From DATFVA01 sp963832355 (lineage in GTDB: Bacteria > Bacteroidota > Ignavibacteria > Ignavibacteriales > Ignavibacteriaceae), in the NCBI GenBank assembly GCA_963832355.1, contig CAWHTX010000018.1, forward strand, positions 1-64,000: 64,000 bases of DNA, in the 5' to 3' direction. The position numbers were made by a program, and so were the translations under genes. The notes under the pieces were generated by a model. The model ran no database searches and was not told the origin of the DNA. It saw only the letters and a list, made by a program, of their open reading frames with translations. Shown here piece after piece: positions 22,417 to 31,856 of this stretch. Position 1 is the first letter of the stretch; each line of letters starts with the position of its first letter.

Positions 22417-23274
22417 TTATTTGTTTTCATCGCCAAGATGAAATCTGCGGAAATGATCTATCTTAACTTCGGAATTGTTCTTCGAATTGAATTCCTTCAG
22501 CAGATCACCTACAGATTTTGAGTTGTCTTTAATATAAGCCTGTTCAAAAAGACAGTTCTCCTGGTAATACTTATTCATTTTACCCTGGGCTATCTTATCG
22601 AGGATCTGCTCAGGCTTACCTTCCTTGCGAGATACTTCTTTATATATCTCTATTTCCTTTTCTATCAGATCTTTCGGAACTTCCTCTCTGTAAACGCAAA
22701 CCGGCCTCATAGCAGCAACCTGCATAGCGATGTCTTTACCAAGTCCTGCAAGCGCATCAGTATGATCAGCTGCGTTATTAAAAACAACCATTACACCAAG
22801 CTTTGAACCAGGGTGAATATAATCAACTATAGCACCGTCATCTGTTTTTTCGGCTGCAAGACGCGAGATCTCTATCTTTTCGCCGACCTTTCCCATAACA
22901 TCGTTAAGCGTATTTTTTATTTCGGAATTCTTCTCAACGAGTTCTTCAGAGGAAGCCGGCATTGTTGCGGCAGCTTTATCGGCAACCATATTTGCAAAGT
23001 TTACAAAGTCCTCGCTGTTAGCCACAAAATCGGTCTCGCAGTTAACCTCTACTATAATTCCCGATTTTTTATCATCAGCAATCCTGGTTAATACAAGTCC
23101 TTCTCCGGCAGTTTTCTCAGCTCTTTTAGTAGCCACGGCCTGTCCTTTTTTCCTGAGGATGTCAATAGCCTTCTGCATATCGCCATTAGCTTCAATGAGG
23201 GCTTTTTTACAATCCATCATACCGGAGCCGGTTTTTTGCCTTAATTCATTTACCTGTTGAGCAGTAACTGTCAT
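22417..23274 (-). CDS. tsf: Elongation factor Ts
   Basis: A 285-residue nucleotide-exchange factor for EF-Tu. VNELRQKTGSGMMDCKKAL and KRAEKTAGEGLV are conserved family signatures, with the coiled-coil and dimerisation region at residues 180-240. ATG 23274, preceded by AAGGGA, is preferred over an upstream TTG at 23292 that would add six residues not found in the family. It is 23 bases downstream of rpsB. Confidence 0.97.
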   Translation of the reverse strand: MTVTAQQVNELRQKTGSGMMDCKKALIEANGDMQKAIDILRKKGQAVATKRAEKTAGEGLVLTRIADDKKSGIIVEVNCETDFVANSEDFVNFANMVADKAAATMPASSEELVEKNSEIKNTLNDVMGKVGEKIEISRLAAEKTDDGAIVDYIHPGSKLGVMVVFNNAADHTDALAGLGKDIAMQVAAMRPVCVYREEVPKDLIEKEIEIYKEVSRKEGKPEQILDKIAQGKMNKYYQENCLFEQAYIKDNSKSVGDLLKEFNSKNNSEVKIDHFRRFHLGDENK

Positions 23275-23297
23275 TTCTAAATTCCCTTTCAATTAAA

Positions 23298-24080
23298 TTA
23301 TTCAGAAGCAGGTTCTTGCTTTTCAACGGAAGCTTCCTGTTCTTTTTCCTTTTTAACTCTTTCTCTTTCAGCAGCTTCTTCTGCTTTCTGTTCTTTAGCC
23401 TTAGCGACACCTTCAAGAACAGAATCAGCCATATATTTCACAACGAGTTCGATAGTGTTCACGGCGTCATCATTTGCAGGTATAATATGATTTATCGGAT
23501 CAGGATCACAGTTAGTATCAACAATTGCGAACACCGGAATGTTGAGGCGGAGAGCTTCTTTAACTGCAATCGATTCCTTTTTAATATCTACAACAAAAAG
23601 AGCACCCGGCAGCCTGTTCATCGATTCAACTCCTTCGAGTACTTTTTTCAGCTTATCTTTCTCGCGGGTTAAAAAGAGTCGTTCTTTTTTAGTAATCTTA
23701 TCAAAGGTTCCGTCTGTTTCCTGCTTCTCGATATTATTAAGTCTCTTAACACTTTTCCGGATGGTAGAAAAATTGGTCAGCATACCACCCAGCCATCTTT
23801 CACTTACCCAGTTCATATCGCAGCGTTTAGCTTCTCCTTCAACCACTCCCTTTGCCTGTTTTTTTGTACCGACAAAAAGAACCTTCTTTCCATCACCAAC
23901 AAGTTTCGATAGGTTTTCGCCTGCTGCTACAAGCATACTCTGAGTTTTTTTCAGATCGATTATATGGATCCCGTTCTTCTCCATGAAGATATAAGGCTTC
24001 ATTTTGGGATTCCAGCGGCGTGTCAGATGTCCGAAGTGCGCACCAGCTTCTATGAGCTGTGTCAGATCCAGCTTTTGCAT
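23298..24080 (-). CDS. rpsB: 30S ribosomal protein S2
   Basis: A 260-residue S2. IEAGAHFGHLTRRWNPKMK, IHIIDLKKTQ, KKVLFVGTKKQAK and SERWLGGMLTNFSTI are conserved; the C-terminus has a charged Lys/Glu tail of about 30 residues. ATG 24080 with AGGAG 8 bases upstream is the clear start, although the frame stays open to 24143. The 167-base gap up to rpsI may hold an S2-responsive leader, but I cannot see a recognisable one. Confidence 0.97.
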   Translation of the reverse strand: MQKLDLTQLIEAGAHFGHLTRRWNPKMKPYIFMEKNGIHIIDLKKTQSMLVAAGENLSKLVGDGKKVLFVGTKKQAKGVVEGEAKRCDMNWVSERWLGGMLTNFSTIRKSVKRLNNIEKQETDGTFDKITKKERLFLTREKDKLKKVLEGVESMNRLPGALFVVDIKKESIAVKEALRLNIPVFAIVDTNCDPDPINHIIPANDDAVNTIELVVKYMADSVLEGVAKAKEQKAEEAAERERVKKEKEQEASVEKQEPASE

Positions 24081-24247
24081 AATGTTTCTCCTGTTTTTAT
24101 CCCGTTGCCGGGAACTTCTACCTTCGTCATATTTACCCTTCATCCCTGCAAATGGGACACAGGAGGTAAATCAGAAAGTATGTTTGATTATTATTTAGTT
24201 AACTAATTGTTTATGCTTCGTAAAGAAACATAATTTCTGTCCCGAAA

Positions 24248-24634
24248 TTATCTCTTAGAGAATTGGAATCTCTTTCTTGCTTTCGGTCTGCCGTATTTCT
24301 TACGCTCAACCATTCTTGGATCCCTGGTTAAGAATCCTTCCTTTTTGAGTGCAGGACGAAAATCAGGATTCAATTCGATGAGAGCCCTCGCGATTCCAAG
24401 TCTGATAGCCTGAGCCTGGCCTGTTGTACCGCCGCCCTGAACTTTCACCAGTACATCATAGCTGCCCACTGTTTCGGTAACTTTGAAAGGATTGAGGATA
24501 TCCTCCCGGCTTAGCAGCTGGGGAAATGCCTGTTCAAATTCTTTTCCGTTAACGGTTATCTTGCCGCTGCCGTTTCTCAGAATTACTCTGGCAACCGATG
24601 TTTTTCTTCTTCCTATATAAATAGTATCAGCCAT
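24248..24634 (-). CDS. rpsI: 30S ribosomal protein S9
   Basis: A 128-residue S9 with YIGRRKTSVARV at the start, VQGGGTTGQAQAIRLGIARAL in the middle (in two halves: GGGTTGQ and the RLGIARAL helix) and the conserved basic tail ending FQFSKR, whose last residues contact P-site tRNA. Its ATG overlaps the last base of the rplM stop codon (TAATG), giving tight coupling. Confidence 0.97.
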   Translation of the reverse strand: MADTIYIGRRKTSVARVILRNGSGKITVNGKEFEQAFPQLLSREDILNPFKVTETVGSYDVLVKVQGGGTTGQAQAIRLGIARALIELNPDFRPALKKEGFLTRDPRMVERKKYGRPKARKRFQFSKR

Positions 24635-25083
24635 TATTTCTCCGTTAAACTAATTGATTCAGGCTTTTGAGCCTGGTGAGGATGAGACTCGCCTGCATAA
24701 ACTTTTAATTTCTTAATGAGTTTTCTTCCAAGCCTGTTTTTGGGAAGCATACCTTTCACGGCATTCTCAATAACAAATTCAGGTTTTTTAGCCATCAGTT
24801 CTTCAAATGTCCTCGTCTTTAATCCGCCGGGATATCCGGAATGATGAGAATATGTTTTAAGAAATTCTCTTTTACCGGTAACCTTAACTTTGTCGGCGTT
24901 GATTATAACAACAAAATCGCCGGTATCCGCATTAGGAGTAAAGGTAGGCTTGTTCTTACCACGAATTATTCTTGCCACGCGTGTAGCCAGTCTTCCCAGC
25001 ACCTGATCAGTAGCATCCACAATGTACCATTTTCTATCGGCGTCTTCTGTACTTATAAAACGCGTCATTTTTTCCTGTTTCAC
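24634..25083 (-). CDS. rplM: 50S ribosomal protein L13
   Basis: A 149-residue L13. DRKWYIVDATDQVLGRLAT, GKNKPTFTPNADTGDFVVI and GMLPKNRLGRKLIKKLKVY are family signatures. The GTG at 25083 has a strong GGAGG eight bases upstream and is preferred; an ATG at 25068 would remove five residues and has a weaker AGGA site. First gene of the rplM-rpsI unit, driven by the promoter at 25129-25157. Confidence 0.96.
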   Translation of the reverse strand: MKQEKMTRFISTEDADRKWYIVDATDQVLGRLATRVARIIRGKNKPTFTPNADTGDFVVIINADKVKVTGKREFLKTYSHHSGYPGGLKTRTFEELMAKKPEFVIENAVKGMLPKNRLGRKLIKKLKVYAGESHPHQAQKPESISLTEK

Positions 25084-25128
25084 GTTATTTTCCTCCGAAA
25101 CCTGAAATCATTTCTAATAAAGAGAGGA

Positions 25129-25157
25129 AATTTAATCTTAATACGAAAAAAAGTCAA
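25129..25157 (-). promoter_or_regulatory. Promoter of rplM-rpsI
   Basis: On the minus strand TTGACT (25152-25157) is followed after 17 bases by TAAATT (25129-25134), extended as TAAATTTC, one base from the Bacteroidetes TAnnTTTG element. It lies about 45 bases upstream of the L13 start, leaving a short leader. Confidence 0.5.
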
Positions 25158-25256
25158 GAATTTTAATTATGAACAGCGTGAAATGCGTATTGAAAACTGA
25201 ATATTGAAGATTAGAGTCTAAAAAGGACAAACAGTCAGATCGATCTGTGAGACGAA

Positions 25257-25386
25257 TCCGTGAAACTGACAGAAATGTCATACTTTTAATCTGTTCAGAT
25301 ACCCGTTTGTATTCCGCCTTTTATCCGCCTTTTATCCGCCTATTGAAGATTGTATGAAACGGTCCGTGAAACTGACAAAATGTCAG
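25257..25386. repeat. Duplicated palindromic repeat enclosing 11-bp phased array B
   Basis: Two copies of TCCGTGAAACTGACA (25257-25271 and 25363-25377), each running into AAATGTCA so that the dyad TGACA-n-TGTCA is formed. Between them are units CCGCCTTTTAT, CCGCCTTTTAT and CCGCCTATTGA (25314-25346) with a degenerate fourth at 25303, exact period 11. TATTGAAGATT also occurs before each copy (25202 and 25341), so the whole block looks duplicated. The remainder of this 377-base gap between rplM and the DUF4412 gene contains no gene that I can support. Related sequence recurs near 57991. Confidence 0.7.
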
Positions 25387-25460
25387 TGTGGTTTAATGTC
25401 CGGCTTCCCCTTCCCGGCACACGGCCGGAAAGGGCAAATACCGAAAAATATAATGTGGTT

Positions 25461-26108
25461 TTATTTTTGAGGCATCATCGGCATATCCATTTTCTGGAAT
25501 CCTGCCGGTGGTTCAAACATTGATTCGTTGAGTGACTGTTTATCAATATTCGTTACTTCAAAAACCTTCTCACCGTTTTCGTAAACAAGAAGCGGAAAAT
25601 AACCTTCTGTTTCAAGATCCTTCTGCCACTGTGGCTTTTCTTCCTGCATAGGATTGTTGAACAGCTGGAAGCCCCCTATTTCTTTTGTCATCCAGGCTTC
25701 ACCCTGGTCATCACCGTCTTTATATGTCCATTTCTCGGCCGTGTACCCGAGGATGTCTTTCGTCTCACCGGTTTTAACAAAGTCAGCCTTGTTATCCATG
25801 CTCTCCGAATCCATTTTTTGATCCTTCATATCGGGTATCGGCATAACCATATACATTTTCTGCTGGGGCATTATTATCATAAACTGTTTAGCCGAAGGAT
25901 CCATGATTATCTGTCCTTCATGTCCCTGTTCATTAGCATCAAAGCGGAGTTTGCTGCCTTTCACATAGTACTGCATTGTATGACTCTCGCCGTTATCGTA
26001 AACATTGAATGTAACCTTACCTTCAAACTGATCCTGGGAATAGGACTTGCCGGGCAAAGCGAATATTACTGCTAGCAGTAAAAAGACTGACAGGTTTTTA
26101 AGTTTCAT
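25461..26108 (-). CDS. DUF4412 family exported protein
   Basis: A 215-residue protein with signal peptide (1-24, ending KSYSQ). The mature part, GKVTFNVYDNGESHTMQYYVKGSKLRFDA to ILGYTAEKWTYKDGD (described by its ends), matches the DUF4412 layout: a lipoprotein-LolA-like half-barrel that wraps lipids in related folds. It ends with a Met/Pro-rich tail (MPMMPQK), occasionally linked to metal binding. Function unknown. It lies 22 bases after the TonB-like gene and is probably co-transcribed. Confidence 0.75.
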   Translation of the reverse strand: MKLKNLSVFLLLAVIFALPGKSYSQDQFEGKVTFNVYDNGESHTMQYYVKGSKLRFDANEQGHEGQIIMDPSAKQFMIIMPQQKMYMVMPIPDMKDQKMDSESMDNKADFVKTGETKDILGYTAEKWTYKDGDDQGEAWMTKEIGGFQLFNNPMQEEKPQWQKDLETEGYFPLLVYENGEKVFEVTNIDKQSLNESMFEPPAGFQKMDMPMMPQK

Positions 26109-26129
26109 TATTCCTCCGTAAGTAAGTTA

Positions 26130-26885
26130 TTAAAAGAATTGATTTCCGTACTTAAATGATTTCACCATCCCAAAGAAAACGGGCTGAAAGCTTTTAAAAG
26201 CTTCCTCACCTTTCATGATGAGTTTCAGACTAAAATCTTTGTCGGTGTTTGTTCTAATATAAATAATTTGAGTGATTTGTCCTGAGAGTTCTTCCGGCTC
26301 ATTGTAGTAAGCCGTGTATTTCCTTGTCTTATAGCTATGCTTAAAGCGTTTTGAATTAAACAGATCCTTGTCTTTTACTTCGATATGAACGTAAGGGGGA
26401 GGATTATATTTCGTAGATGTCGTCCAGAATGTTACACCATCGAGTGTGTTTTTCACATTCTGATCGAGATAAGTCCAGCCGGCAGGATATTTCAGAGAAA
26501 CATTGAGAGTATTTTCTTTATACACCTGTACGAGTCCTGTAGTATCTGCAGCAGTATTTGAAAAATCGTAAAAAACCGCTTCGTTGGATGATGGTTCAGA
26601 TTCTTTTTCAGGAACAGCTTTAGTTTCCTCAACAGGGGTTTCCTTTTTCACAGCGTCCTGCTCAACAGCTTCTTCCTTTTCTTTTTTAACAGTTGCAGAC
26701 TCCAGTGCGTGTGAATCGGATTCCATCGTTCTTATCTGTACATAAGCTGAACCCACCTGCGACTCATCTATGGTCGAGTTAAGTATAAGAGCGGCAGCTG
26801 TAATTATTATTGCATGAAGCAGCAGCGATGCAGAAAAACCAAATACCGGGTATTCATGCCTGCCTGTTTTCAATTTCAGATCCAT
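26130..26885 (-). CDS. Membrane-anchored periplasmic protein: TonB-like N-terminus with PsbP-like domain
   Basis: A 251-residue protein. Residues 14-38 form an anchor helix preceded by basic residues, as in TonB; residues 55-105 are a Lys/Glu/Pro-rich linker (repeated VEE, KKE, PVEE); residues 125-250 form a folded domain starting LNVSLKYPAGWTYLDQN, characteristic of PsbP-like/LpqN-type domains. No TonB C-terminal box-binding domain is visible, so it is not a working TonB. The role is unknown. It is divergent from the SDR gene at 27115, with 229 bases between. Confidence 0.6.
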   Translation of the reverse strand: MDLKLKTGRHEYPVFGFSASLLLHAIIITAAALILNSTIDESQVGSAYVQIRTMESDSHALESATVKKEKEEAVEQDAVKKETPVEETKAVPEKESEPSSNEAVFYDFSNTAADTTGLVQVYKENTLNVSLKYPAGWTYLDQNVKNTLDGVTFWTTSTKYNPPPYVHIEVKDKDLFNSKRFKHSYKTRKYTAYYNEPEELSGQITQIIYIRTNTDKDFSLKLIMKGEEAFKSFQPVFFGMVKSFKYGNQFF

Positions 26886-27114
26886 AATGAAACATAAGTT
26901 AATGGCAATTCCTTTTCAAGATATCCCGACGGCACATACAGGCTTTTGCGGCATTGCGCAAAGAGCAGAAAGAATAGAGCTTTGGGCATATACAGGGATT
27001 TTATCCGCAGGTTTATTCTCCGGCGTACGACACAATATCCTGTGCTATTTCTATTGGAGTGTTCTTTCAATTTTGTTAGTTTTGATGGTTATTTTCAAAA
27101 ATCGGATACACAAA

Positions 27115-28152
27115 ATGAAATTTCTTGTCACCGGCGGTGCCGGATTTTTAGGTATCAATCTAATTAGACATTTACACTCACGGGGAGAGCAGATTGTTTC
27201 TCTGGATATTGTCGAATTCGATTATCCGGATATGAACGATAAAATAACCACGATTAAAGGGGATATCAGGAATAAAAGCGATGTAAAAAAGGCAATGGAA
27301 GGTGTGGATGTTGTTGTTCATACAGCAGCAGCTCTACCTCTCTACAAGCCGGAAGATATATTTTCAACGGATATAGAAGGTACACGGAATCTTCTCGAAG
27401 AAGCTTCTGCTCAGATGGTAAAGAGATTCATCCATATTTCATCAACTGCTGTTTACGGTATTCCCGATCATCATCCGCTGAAAGAAGATGATAAGCTTGA
27501 CGGTGTTGGACCATACGGCAAAGCTAAGATAAAAGCAGAAGAGGAATGTCTTAAATACAGAGAAAAAGGAATGTGTGTTCCTGTAATCAGGCCCAAATCA
27601 TTTATTGGTCCCGAACGCCTGGGAGTATTCGATCTCTTATACGACTGGGCAAAGGACGGCAAAGGTTTTCCAATGATAGGAAACGGGAAAAACCGCTACC
27701 AGCTTCTCGACGTGGAAGATCTATGCGACGCTATTTATCTCTGTGCAACTCTTCCTGAAGAACAGGCAAACGATACTTTCAACATCGGGGCTAAGGAATT
27801 CACTACTATGGGAGAGGATTACCAGGCAGTTCTCGATGCCGCGGGCTATAAGAAAAAGATTGTCGGTCTGCCGGAAAAACCTATTATATGGACACTCAGA
27901 GTGCTCGAATCTCTTAATCTTTCACCGCTTTATAAATGGGTTTATGAGACAGCATCCAAGGATTCCTTTGTGTCTATTGAGAAGGCTGAGACTAAATTAG
28001 GCTACAAGCCGAAGTATTCCAACAAAGATGCCCTGGTACGCAACTACCAATGGTACCTTGAACATTTTAATGAGTTCAAGGATCTTAGCGGCGTTTCGCA
28101 TCGTGTACCCTGGAAGCAGGGAATCCTTCGGGTAGCGAAAATATTCTTTTAG
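27115..28152 (+). CDS. NAD-dependent epimerase/dehydratase (3-beta-HSD-like SDR)
   Basis: A 345-residue extended SDR. MKFLVTGGAGFLGINL gives the cofactor site, VDVVVHTAAALP and ISSTAVYG follow, and YGKAK is the YxxxK motif. The C-terminal half (LYKWVYETASKDSFVS, KLGYKPKYSNKDAL) resembles 3-beta-hydroxysteroid dehydrogenase/isomerase-like and sugar-epimerase proteins. The substrate is not evident. The frame is open from 26887, but ATG 27115 starts the fold exactly and upstream residues are low-quality sequence. It is followed by the deoxyhypusine-synthase-like gene. Confidence 0.8.
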   Translation: MKFLVTGGAGFLGINLIRHLHSRGEQIVSLDIVEFDYPDMNDKITTIKGDIRNKSDVKKAMEGVDVVVHTAAALPLYKPEDIFSTDIEGTRNLLEEASAQMVKRFIHISSTAVYGIPDHHPLKEDDKLDGVGPYGKAKIKAEEECLKYREKGMCVPVIRPKSFIGPERLGVFDLLYDWAKDGKGFPMIGNGKNRYQLLDVEDLCDAIYLCATLPEEQANDTFNIGAKEFTTMGEDYQAVLDAAGYKKKIVGLPEKPIIWTLRVLESLNLSPLYKWVYETASKDSFVSIEKAETKLGYKPKYSNKDALVRNYQWYLEHFNEFKDLSGVSHRVPWKQGILRVAKIFF

Positions 28153-28248
28153 TATCCGCCGGTTATTACTGACTGTTTGATCCCGGCAATTCATTTTCAT
28201 ACGATTATTATTATTTTATATAAATTATAACCAGTGAAGGAGATAACA

Positions 28249-29292
28249 ATGCCAGGCAAAAAAGACTTTCTGAAAGATGTAATTCAGCATATTGATATCA
28301 AGAAGCATAATGTTGTACCCGTGGTTGATGCTTTTGAACATATGGCGTTTTCATCCAGAGATCTGAACCGTGCGGCTAATATTTACGACACGATGCTGAA
28401 GGATAAGGACTGTACTGTTATACTTACTCTTGCCGGCAGCATCTTCAGTGCGGGACTTAAAAAGGTCGTTTACGATCTTATAATGAATAACATGGTTGAT
28501 GCTATTGTATCCACAGGCGCTGTTATGGTCGACCAGGATTTCTTTGAAGCTCTTGGATTTAAGCACTACATTGGAACACCGTTCAGCGATGACAACCTGT
28601 TAAGAGATCTCCACATCGACAGAATTTATGATACATACATCGATGAAGATGAATTAAGAGTGTGCGATGAAACCTGTGCTAAAATTTTCGACAGTCTTGA
28701 ACCCCGCCCTTATTCATCCCGCGAACTTCTCTGGGAATTTGGAAAATACCTTGAAAATAACGGCGGTCCTAAAGTTGAAGACTCAGTGATCTGGGCCTGC
28801 TACCAGAAGAACGTTCCGATATTTGTTCCCGCGTTTTCCGACTGCTCTGCTGGGTTCGGATTTATAATTCATCAAACAGAAAATCCGGGAAAGCATGTTT
28901 CAATCGATTCGGCTAAAGATTTCCTTGAGCTGACAAAAATTAAACTCGCCTCAAAAGAGACCGGGATCTTCATGATCGGCGGCGGAGTTCCAAAAAACTT
29001 CACTCAGGACATTGTCGTCGCAGCCGATATACTCAAAGAAGACGCACCAATGCACAAGTATGCTGTACAAATTACCGTGGCCGATGTAAGGGATGGTGCG
29101 CTTTCAAGTTCCACACTTAAAGAAGCAAGCTCATGGGGCAAGGTTTCAACTTCATCCGAACAGATGGTGTATTCCGAAGCCACAATAGCTATGCCTCTGG
29201 TTGCGGGTTATGCATATCATAAAGGAAGCTGGAAGGAAAGAAAACCCAGAGAGTTTACAAAAATATTCCAGGAAGATAAAATTAACGCCTGA
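28249..29292 (+). CDS. Deoxyhypusine synthase family protein
   Basis: A 347-residue NAD-dependent enzyme of the deoxyhypusine/homospermidine synthase family. TLAGSIFSAGLKKVV and DAIVSTGAVMVDQDF form the NAD and substrate clefts, and GGGVPKNFTQD carries the Lys that forms the enzyme-aminobutyl intermediate (K329 in human DHS). Bacteria lack eIF5A, so the acceptor here is probably a small amine (homospermidine-type product) or unknown. ATG 28249 with AAGGAG eight bases upstream is preferred over a GTG at 28234. Its gene is followed by a good terminator. Confidence 0.88.
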   Translation: MPGKKDFLKDVIQHIDIKKHNVVPVVDAFEHMAFSSRDLNRAANIYDTMLKDKDCTVILTLAGSIFSAGLKKVVYDLIMNNMVDAIVSTGAVMVDQDFFEALGFKHYIGTPFSDDNLLRDLHIDRIYDTYIDEDELRVCDETCAKIFDSLEPRPYSSRELLWEFGKYLENNGGPKVEDSVIWACYQKNVPIFVPAFSDCSAGFGFIIHQTENPGKHVSIDSAKDFLELTKIKLASKETGIFMIGGGVPKNFTQDIVVAADILKEDAPMHKYAVQITVADVRDGALSSSTLKEASSWGKVSTSSEQMVYSEATIAMPLVAGYAYHKGSWKERKPREFTKIFQEDKINA

Positions 29293-29334
29293 CGCAGTAA
29301 ATATTCTTTCCCGAACTAGTTTCTTCAGATTTGT

Positions 29335-29361
29335 GCACCGGATTTCTCTCCGGTGCCTGTT
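29335..29361 (+). terminator. Intrinsic terminator after the DHS-like gene
   Basis: GCACCGGA (29335-29342) and TCCGGTGC (29349-29356) make an 8-bp stem with a six-base loop, followed by CTGTTTTA. It is 43 bases after the stop codon. The rest of the 346-base gap to ppk is AT-rich with no gene that I can see. Confidence 0.7.
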
Positions 29362-29638
29362 TTACTCCACTAAATAAAGATTTTGTTATAAAAATGCACA
29401 GTTTGCAGTTATTTACCTTTCATCACCTTCTTTTTTTAGTATATTCTATATAAATCTGCGTAACTGAAATCCCTATCAAGCAGAAATTTTTACATGCAGG
29501 TATCTTTTTCCGTATCCCGATTTAATTAGCATTCAGGATTCAGTATCTGTTGACGGGAATGTTTTTTGATTTCTTTTACCAGCGCTTTTATGCTGAGAAA
29601 CAGCTATATTATGCTCCATTTTGTAAAAATTGACAAAA

Positions 29639-31768
29639 ATGACCGCTAAAGAATTATTAAAAAAATATAAGGATCCGAAGTATTTCTTCAACCGCGATTT
29701 AAGCTGGGTTGAGTTCAACCGCCGCGTACTCGAAGAAGCTCTCGATCCTAACCTTCCCCTTCTTGAAAAGGTGAAATTCATCTCAATATTCCATACGAAC
29801 CTTGATGAATTTTATATGATAAGGATCAGCGGCCTTAAAGAACAAATTGCAGCAAATGTACTCGAGCCTTCGATTGACGGCCTGACACCAAGAGAACAAC
29901 TGAGAAAGATAGAGAATTGCCTGAAGCCTATGCTCGACCAGTTATTTGATCTGTGGCTGAATACAGTTGTTCCGGATCTCCGGAAGAACAATATCGATAT
30001 TTGTGAATATGAAAATCTGCCGCAGGAAGAAAGTTTACGCCTGAAAGAATTTTTCAAGAAAGAAATTTACCCGGTATTAACACCGCTCGCATTCGACCCC
30101 GGCAGACCCTTTCCTTATATTTCGAATCTGAGTCTAAGCCTCGCCATTCTCGTTCGTAAGCCCAACGGCGAAAACCATTTTGCCCGCGTTAAGGTACCTA
30201 GCATTCTGCCGAGACTTCTGAGAATTGATACGATTTTGTATCCCGAAAGGAAGCTGCAGACTAACGGAAATTTCAGTGCAAGGTTCCTCTGGCTTGGCGA
30301 CCTTATCAGGGCTAATCTGGACCTCTTGTTCCCGGGGATGGAAATAATTGAAGCTCACCGCTTCAGAATAACGAGAGATACCGACATTGAGCTGCAGGAG
30401 GACGAGGCTGATGATCTCCTAAGTGTAATTGAAGAGAATATCCGCCTTCGCCGTTTCGGTAAGGTAGTCCGGCTCGAAGTAGCCGACAAGATGCCTGAGT
30501 TTATGCTTGAAACTCTTATGGAAAACCTGCAGATAACCTCAGGGGATGTTCACGTGATGGAAGGTCCCTTAGGTTTAAGCGATATTATGACACTTTACGA
30601 TCTTCCGCTTCATCAGCATAAATTCAAACCTTATTATCCCGTTATCCCGAAGGCATTTGACGACGATGAAGATATTTTTACAACATTAAAGCAGAGAGAC
30701 ATACTGCTTCATCATCCTTACCATTCATTCTCACCGGTAATTGATTTTATTAAAGAGGCATCCGTTGACCCCGACGTACTGGCGATCAAGCAGACGCTGT
30801 ATAGGGTTGGTCCCGATTCACCGATCATTAAGTATCTGGTAGAGGCGGCTGAAAGAGGCAAGCAGGTTGCTGTACTTGTTGAACTGAAGGCAAGGTTCGA
30901 TGAGGAGAATAATATATTCTGGGCTCGTGAACTCGAGAAGGTGGGAGTGCATGTTGTTTATGGTCTTGTCGGTTTAAAAACGCACGCAAAGATGACCCTT
31001 GTAGTAAGAAAAGAAACTGAGGGAGTTAAAAGATACGTCCATCTTTCAACAGGGAATTACAATGCCCTGACCGCAAAGATCTATACTGACCTGGGATTCT
31101 TTACCGATGATGATGACATCTGCACAGATGTCGCAGACATATTCAACTACCTTACAGGTTACAGCAAACAAACCGATTTCAAAAAGCTGATAGTTGCTCC
31201 GATTGATATGAGGCAGAAGTTCCTTGAGATGATAAACCGGGAAATTGAAAATGTAAAGGCAGGTGGAGAGGGAAAACTTATATTTAAGCTCAACTCTATC
31301 GTTGATCCTGCTATAATAAGCGCAATGTATGAAGCATCATCCGCCGGGGTTCAGATCAAACTTATTGTGCGCGGTATATGCTGCCTTGTACCGGGACTTG
31401 AAGGCATCAGTGAGAATATAGAAGTAAGAAGTATTGTCGGCCGCTATCTTGAACACAGCAGGGTTTACTATTTCTATAATAACGGCGAAGAAGAAATATA
31501 TTTGAGCAGTGCCGACTTTATGCAGCGAAACCTCGACAGAAGGGTTGAGATAGCATTCCCTATCGAAGATCAAAAACTAAAAGATGAAATCACAAGGACA
31601 TTGATAAAAGCTTCGATGAAGGATAATGTTAAGGCAAGGATCCTCTGCAGCGATATGACCTATCATAAAATCGAGCCTGAACCCGGGACAAAACTTGTGG
31701 ATTCCCAGGAATGGCTGATGAACCACACAATTAAGGCATCAGGTAAATTCTCTAAAACCAAAGTCTAG
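29639..31768 (+). CDS. ppk1: Polyphosphate kinase 1
   Basis: A 709-residue PPK1, reversibly building polyphosphate from ATP. N-terminal YFNRDLSW-type start (FFNRDLSWVEFNRRVLEEA), head-domain LTPLAFDPGRPFPYIS, then the catalytic PLD-like domains with LKTHAKMTLVVR (His expected to be phosphorylated), STGNYNALTAKIYTDLGFFT and LEHSRVYYF (second His). Length 690-720 is normal. ATG 29639 has little ribosome-site signal; a TTG three codons upstream is an alternative. Confidence 0.96.
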   Translation: MTAKELLKKYKDPKYFFNRDLSWVEFNRRVLEEALDPNLPLLEKVKFISIFHTNLDEFYMIRISGLKEQIAANVLEPSIDGLTPREQLRKIENCLKPMLDQLFDLWLNTVVPDLRKNNIDICEYENLPQEESLRLKEFFKKEIYPVLTPLAFDPGRPFPYISNLSLSLAILVRKPNGENHFARVKVPSILPRLLRIDTILYPERKLQTNGNFSARFLWLGDLIRANLDLLFPGMEIIEAHRFRITRDTDIELQEDEADDLLSVIEENIRLRRFGKVVRLEVADKMPEFMLETLMENLQITSGDVHVMEGPLGLSDIMTLYDLPLHQHKFKPYYPVIPKAFDDDEDIFTTLKQRDILLHHPYHSFSPVIDFIKEASVDPDVLAIKQTLYRVGPDSPIIKYLVEAAERGKQVAVLVELKARFDEENNIFWARELEKVGVHVVYGLVGLKTHAKMTLVVRKETEGVKRYVHLSTGNYNALTAKIYTDLGFFTDDDDICTDVADIFNYLTGYSKQTDFKKLIVAPIDMRQKFLEMINREIENVKAGGEGKLIFKLNSIVDPAIISAMYEASSAGVQIKLIVRGICCLVPGLEGISENIEVRSIVGRYLEHSRVYYFYNNGEEEIYLSSADFMQRNLDRRVEIAFPIEDQKLKDEITRTLIKASMKDNVKARILCSDMTYHKIEPEPGTKLVDSQEWLMNHTIKASGKFSKTKV

Positions 31769-31856
31769 TCACTCAGCTCACACGGAATCCCATTCAAACT
31801 GAACCATTTTTTTGCTAAGTTTGTTTTTTATTAATAATGTTAAAAATGGTGTTTTG

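Noticed and set aside
27115..28152. Upstream start of the SDR gene at 26887
   Set aside because: The added residues do not match the family, and the Rossmann motif begins at residue 4 from ATG 27115.
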